This document shows, one piece after another, positions 45,397-48,740 of a stretch of DNA of 48,740 bases. Below the pieces are notes generated by a model that saw nothing but the letters and a program-made list of their open reading frames with translations, ran no database searches and was not told the origin of the DNA. This DNA is from a virus, in the IMG/VR virus record IMGVR_UViG_3300006736_003596, positions 1-48,740 of that record; one strand, 5' to 3'. Both the position numbers and the translations under genes were made by a program. Numbering within the stretch: position 1 is the first letter of the stretch; each line of letters begins with the position of its first letter.

Positions 45397-46347
45397 TTAT
45401 AGCCTTTTTTTGTCTGTTGAGTTTAAGTACCAATCGATTGTCTTTTGTAAGCCTTCTCTCAAAGACGTACTCGGAACGTAGCCCATGTGTTTTCTAAATC
45501 TCTCCATGCAATAAAATCTTCGTGGTTGACCATCTGGGCGATCTGCGTTCCACACAATCTCTCCTTCATAACCGACTAAATCAACAATTGTTTCAACCAA
45601 TTCTTTAACTGATGTTTCGGTACCGGTTCCAAGGTTTAGCGGGCCACTCTGATTGAACTTTTCAGCCACATCAAGTATGGCCTGAGCAGTGTCTTCTACA
45701 TATAAAAATTCTCTCGTTGCATTTCCGGTTCCCCACACCTCTACCGATGGTAGCTGGTTTTGTTTAGCGTCTAAGAACTTTCTTATTAGTGCCGGCACCA
45801 CGTGGCTCTTTTCTAGATCAAAATTATCATTAGGGCCGTAGAGATTGGCGGGAAGCAAAATAGAAGAATCAAACCCATATTGGGCACGGTAAGTCCAAGA
45901 TTGGACTATTAACATTTTCTTGGCCATTGAATATCCCATAGATTCTTCTTGCGGCAATCCGCTCCAAAAATCACTTTCAGTATATGGAACCTCTAAATCA
46001 AGCGGATACCCACACCCAGCGGCGAGGGCGACCGTTTTTTGTACATTATAGCGGCGGGCGTATTCTAATACTAGAGTCCCCATCATAATATTATCATAAA
46101 AAAATGTTCCAGGCTCTGATTTATTCGCAGCGATGCCGCCTACTTTGCCGGCAAGATGTATAACGATATCTGGCCTTAAGTGACTAAACATCAGATCTAC
46201 ATCGCGCTCAATAGTGAGATTGTAATCATATTTTGATGGATGGTGCACCGTTGTGCCTTCTTTTTCCTTTAGCATCTTTACTACATGCGTACCAACAAAT
46301 CCGTGGGCGCCTGTTACCAATACTGTCTTATCTTTCCAAAATGTCAT
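45397..46347 (-). CDS. GDP-L-fucose synthase (GMER/ColC)-like epimerase-reductase with Ser-to-Ala change (316 aa)
   Basis: An SDR enzyme closest to GDP-fucose synthase, which epimerises C3 and C5 of GDP-4-keto-6-deoxymannose and then reduces it, and to ColC, which acts on the 3-deoxy analogue. The NADP motif is TGAHGFVG. HLAGKVGGI is the family signature, YSMAK gives Tyr139 and Lys143, and SHVVPAL provides the conserved His. The catalytic Ser of SSCIYP is replaced by Ala110 (AAGCGYP), while the following Cys112 is kept. This may indicate altered chemistry. Together with the ColD-like and GT11-like genes this fits a GDP-linked deoxysugar pathway. GDP-mannose 4,6-dehydratase is not in the window. 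Confidence 0.84.
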   Translation of the reverse strand: MTFWKDKTVLVTGAHGFVGTHVVKMLKEKEGTTVHHPSKYDYNLTIERDVDLMFSHLRPDIVIHLAGKVGGIAANKSEPGTFFYDNIMMGTLVLEYARRYNVQKTVALAAGCGYPLDLEVPYTESDFWSGLPQEESMGYSMAKKMLIVQSWTYRAQYGFDSSILLPANLYGPNDNFDLEKSHVVPALIRKFLDAKQNQLPSVEVWGTGNATREFLYVEDTAQAILDVAEKFNQSGPLNLGTGTETSVKELVETIVDLVGYEGEIVWNADRPDGQPRRFYCMERFRKHMGYVPSTSLREGLQKTIDWYLNSTDKKRL

Positions 46348-46356
46348 TTTTAGTTC

Positions 46357-47286
46357 CTAATAATTCGCATACCAAGGGGCCTCAATAATGCTGTATGCTT
46401 TAATAAGCTGACGAATGCCATCGTCCAAATCATATTTGCACTCAAACCCCTTATCATAAAATTTCTGACTACTAACAATATAATCGCGCGTATCAGGATC
46501 AGAAGTAAATTCTGCCTTAATGATTTCAAGCGGAAGATGCTCCTTAATCTTTTCTGCCAGCTGGAGTTTATTCATATTAATGGCATCGTTACCTACGTTG
46601 TAGGTTTCATTTTTACAGCTGTCCCAATTATCGATCACAAACATAAATGCGCGGCACACATCTTGAAGGTGCACATAATTTCTCATAAATTCACACTCGT
46701 ACAGAACCAGCACACGATCGCGTAAGGCTTTAAGTACAAAGTTGTTTACCAATAAATCGGTTCTCATTCTAGAGCCAGGACCAAATACAGTTGCTAGTCT
46801 AAAAGTTACGTGATTTTCAACGTTCTTATATTCAGCTTCGGCGGCGACTTTTGTTTGTCCATACAAGGTAATTGGATTCAGAGGCGATTCCTCCGTACAT
46901 ACAGAGCCGTCGATACTAACTCCATATCCTGAATTCGTACAAGGGTAAATTACCTTTTGTTCGGGAGTTTTGTTCTTGGCAATCCAAGCGTTTGCTCCAT
47001 GATTAATTTCGACGGCGCCGCGTTTATCTTTCTCACAGAGAGGAAATCCAACAAGGGCAGCTAAAGGAATAATAATATCTGCTTTAACCAGCTCTTTCTT
47101 TAAGATTTCTAAATTAGTAATATCGCCCTTTATAAAATTAAAGTTAGGTTCTATTGCATATCTTAGCAAAGATGTGGCCTCATACATCAAATTATCGATC
47201 ACGACCACCTTGTGGTCTGAGCGAAGCAAATGTTCAGTAAGTTCGCTGCCGATATAGCCGGCGCCGCCAGTTATCAAAACGTTCAT
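46357..47286 (-). CDS. NAD-dependent nucleotide-sugar epimerase/dehydratase (309 aa)
   Basis: An extended SDR with Rossmann motif GGAGYIG (7-13), an active-site stretch YPCTNSGYG (Asn118, Ser119), and YGQTK (Tyr142, Lys146). The fold and length match UDP-glucose 4-epimerase-like enzymes, although I do not see a decisive substrate signature. The start overlaps the next gene by four bases. Within a run of three SDR enzymes, it could epimerise or dehydrate a hexose. Which nucleotide it uses is uncertain. Confidence 0.82.
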   Translation of the reverse strand: MNVLITGGAGYIGSELTEHLLRSDHKVVVIDNLMYEATSLLRYAIEPNFNFIKGDITNLEILKKELVKADIIIPLAALVGFPLCEKDKRGAVEINHGANAWIAKNKTPEQKVIYPCTNSGYGVSIDGSVCTEESPLNPITLYGQTKVAAEAEYKNVENHVTFRLATVFGPGSRMRTDLLVNNFVLKALRDRVLVLYECEFMRNYVHLQDVCRAFMFVIDNWDSCKNETYNVGNDAINMNKLQLAEKIKEHLPLEIIKAEFTSDPDTRDYIVSSQKFYDKGFECKYDLDDGIRQLIKAYSIIEAPWYANY

Positions 47287-48275
47287 TTCATCCTTCCTTG
47301 TATATCATTATAAACTCTTTTTAAGCCTTCTTGTAGGCTCGTCTTGGCTTCAAAACCAATTTCTTCTTTTGCTTTTGAACAATCACACCACTGTCCCCAT
47401 ATCAAAGTATCTTTTGTCAAATCATATTCAATATTTATCTCTTTCCCCGACACCTCTACAACTGCTTTCGCTAAATCTCCGATAGAAATTCTTTCCTGTA
47501 GGCCCACATTATAAGGCCCGACCTGTTCAAGCTCTTCCATTTTTTCAATCATAAGTTTGGTGCACTCGACAGCATCGTCAATGAAACAATAAGAGCGAGT
47601 TTCTTTTCCGGTGCCCCAAATTCTAAACGGAATGTCAGGATAATTTATAGCACGATTAGTGAATACAGGAATACAGGAGCCAGTAGCTAAATCATAGTCT
47701 TGGTTTTCTCCATAAATTCCAATATATCTGGCGATTGCCACGCGAAGATCTGGGTTTTCTACGCGAGCATACTCGATCTCTTTCTCTGATATCAATTTTG
47801 CCCAACCATAAGCCAGCTCAGACTCTGCGGGGTATGCCTGTTCTTCTATAATTGCTGGAGAATCTGGTGTTCCTTGCAATTCTTTTGGGTATATGTGAGC
47901 ACTGCTAGCATAAAAATACTTTTTAATGTTATTTTGCAAGACCGCCTTTAAAACATTTGAGTCCATAAGTATGTTTTCGCTCATAACGGTATAGGGCTTG
48001 GAAGTATAAAGGCCAATTCCTCCAACTTTCGAGGCCATATGGATAACAATATCTACATTTTTGAGATTATTTAAACAAAAATCCAGATTCTTTAAGTCAC
48101 CTTCGATCAATTCAATTGAATCTATGATCTCTAAAATATATTCTTTCTTGCCTCTCTCAAAATTATCCACAATTGTAACATATGCGCCTTCATATACTAA
48201 ATCTTTACAAAGATTTGAGCCGATAAAGCCGGCTCCACCGGTTACAAGAACGCTTTTATCTTGCCAATAGCTCAT
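47283..48275 (-). CDS. GDP-mannose 3,5-epimerase-like SDR enzyme (330 aa)
   Basis: An SDR epimerase with GGAGFIG at 13-19, HMASKVGGIGLY in the substrate loop, SSAHIYP at 124-130, and YGWAK (Tyr156, Lys160). These closely follow plant and bacterial GDP-mannose 3,5-epimerase, which inverts C3 and C5 of GDP-mannose. The length of 330 fits. The C-terminal region binds the sugar nucleotide. It is the second gene of the visible island and overlaps the GT11-like gene by four bases. The exact product (GDP-galactose, GDP-gulose or a 4-keto form) is not determined. Confidence 0.84.
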   Translation of the reverse strand: MSYWQDKSVLVTGGAGFIGSNLCKDLVYEGAYVTIVDNFERGKKEYILEIIDSIELIEGDLKNLDFCLNNLKNVDIVIHMASKVGGIGLYTSKPYTVMSENILMDSNVLKAVLQNNIKKYFYASSAHIYPKELQGTPDSPAIIEEQAYPAESELAYGWAKLISEKEIEYARVENPDLRVAIARYIGIYGENQDYDLATGSCIPVFTNRAINYPDIPFRIWGTGKETRSYCFIDDAVECTKLMIEKMEELEQVGPYNVGLQERISIGDLAKAVVEVSGKEINIEYDLTKDTLIWGQWCDCSKAKEEIGFEAKTSLQEGLKRVYNDIQGRMK

Positions 48276-48740
48276 ACTAGTGTCCAGTTTTCTGGATAAA
48301 AGCCTTTTCTGTGCGTATATTCGGGCATATCTGGATGATATCTCTCCGGAGCAATCACACTTTTATCAGGATTTTGATTTAAATAAGCTGCCCACCAGCC
48401 AAATGAACTAATATGGCTAATAATATTGTGATCGCAAGACATTATTAATGAAAAATCGTTCATCGTTGTGTTCCCTTTAGAAAAAATAAAGTCTTTTCCT
48501 TTGAAATTTCGCTTGCACCAGTCAATATCTGACTCATTATCATCACCAGAAAATCTTAAACCACCAGAAAAAACCAAATATTTTACCTTTTTTCCGTCAA
48601 ATTGTTGTAACGCTGACGTCAAATACTTTCCATAAAAGCTATTTTTATCAAGTTTCTCTGTTTTTCCATACATTTCATTAAGTTCTTTGCTGGGGTTAGA
48701 GCCGTTTGTGTTATCTCCTCTTCTTAGGTGAAGAGAAACA
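48272..48740 (-). CDS. GT11 alpha-1,2-fucosyltransferase-like enzyme, 5' end beyond the window (partial)
   Basis: Translating to the right edge adds 22 residues upstream of the internal Met, and the added part carries SLHLRRGD, the GDP-binding HxRRGD motif of GT11. The rest has DFSLIMSCDHNIISHISSFG and WWAAYLNQNP, the family's C-terminal signature, plus KYLVFSGG. GT11 enzymes transfer L-fucose, or colitose in WbgN, from GDP donors. The gene begins beyond 48740, so the N-terminus is missing. Its end overlaps the GDP-mannose-epimerase-like gene, consistent with one pathway using GDP sugars. Confidence 0.86.
   Translation of the reverse strand, partial: VSLHLRRGDNTNGSNPSKELNEMYGKTEKLDKNSFYGKYLTSALQQFDGKKVKYLVFSGGLRFSGDDNESDIDWCKRNFKGKDFIFSKGNTTMNDFSLIMSCDHNIISHISSFGWWAAYLNQNPDKSVIAPERYHPDMPEYTHRKGFYPENWTLV

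Overview
This window looks like part of a large T4-like contractile-tailed phage (myovirus), probably marine, infecting a Gram-negative host. The evidence is a gp25-like and a gp6-like baseplate wedge protein, a gp55-like late sigma factor, a gp5-like spike carrying a peptidoglycan peptidase, and several very large virion proteins. DNA is AT-rich (roughly 38-40% GC by eye). Every credible gene is on the minus strand, so transcription runs from position 48740 toward 1. Genes are tightly packed with many ATGA, GTGA or TAATG overlaps; I see no tRNA, rRNA, CRISPR array, insertion sequence or convincing terminator. No gene-free stretch exceeds 125 bases.

Region 1 (48740 to 33978) is a 15-kb carbohydrate island. 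It holds a GT11 fucosyltransferase-like enzyme (cut by the window edge), GDP-mannose-3,5-epimerase-like, UDP-hexose-epimerase-like and GDP-fucose-synthase-like proteins, a GT-B glycosyltransferase, a small unknown, a B12-binding radical SAM protein, PanB, a ThDP enzyme of the acetolactate synthase family, a GT-A glycosyltransferase with zinc ribbons, a DegT-family PLP protein with His at the Lys position (ColD/RfbH type), a PfkB/HldE-type kinase, a Mpo1-like membrane protein, an HldE-type nucleotidyltransferase, a small HAD phosphatase, a cupin and an RmlB-like dehydratase. Read together, these suggest synthesis and transfer of an unusual deoxy sugar, possibly a 3,6-dideoxyhexose such as colitose or a branched relative. 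The acceptor (virion protein, host surface or DNA) is not visible.

Region 2 (33968 to 32223) is a small regulatory cluster: a conserved-looking 68-residue protein, an FmdB-type zinc ribbon, a one-span membrane protein, the late sigma factor, and a 96-residue protein ending in a clamp-binding-like tail.

Region 3 (32221 to 1) is the baseplate and tail-fibre module: an OB-fold/M15 peptidase spike protein, a repetitive beta protein, a 2148-residue structural protein, gp25, gp6, a DNRLRE-like protein, a 3689-residue LamG protein whose lectin fold is interrupted by tandem repeats, and six further virion proteins, the last only begun at the left edge. The sigma factor presumably serves late transcription of this module. 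The continuous strand and tight spacing suggest that the sugar island may be co-expressed with it.
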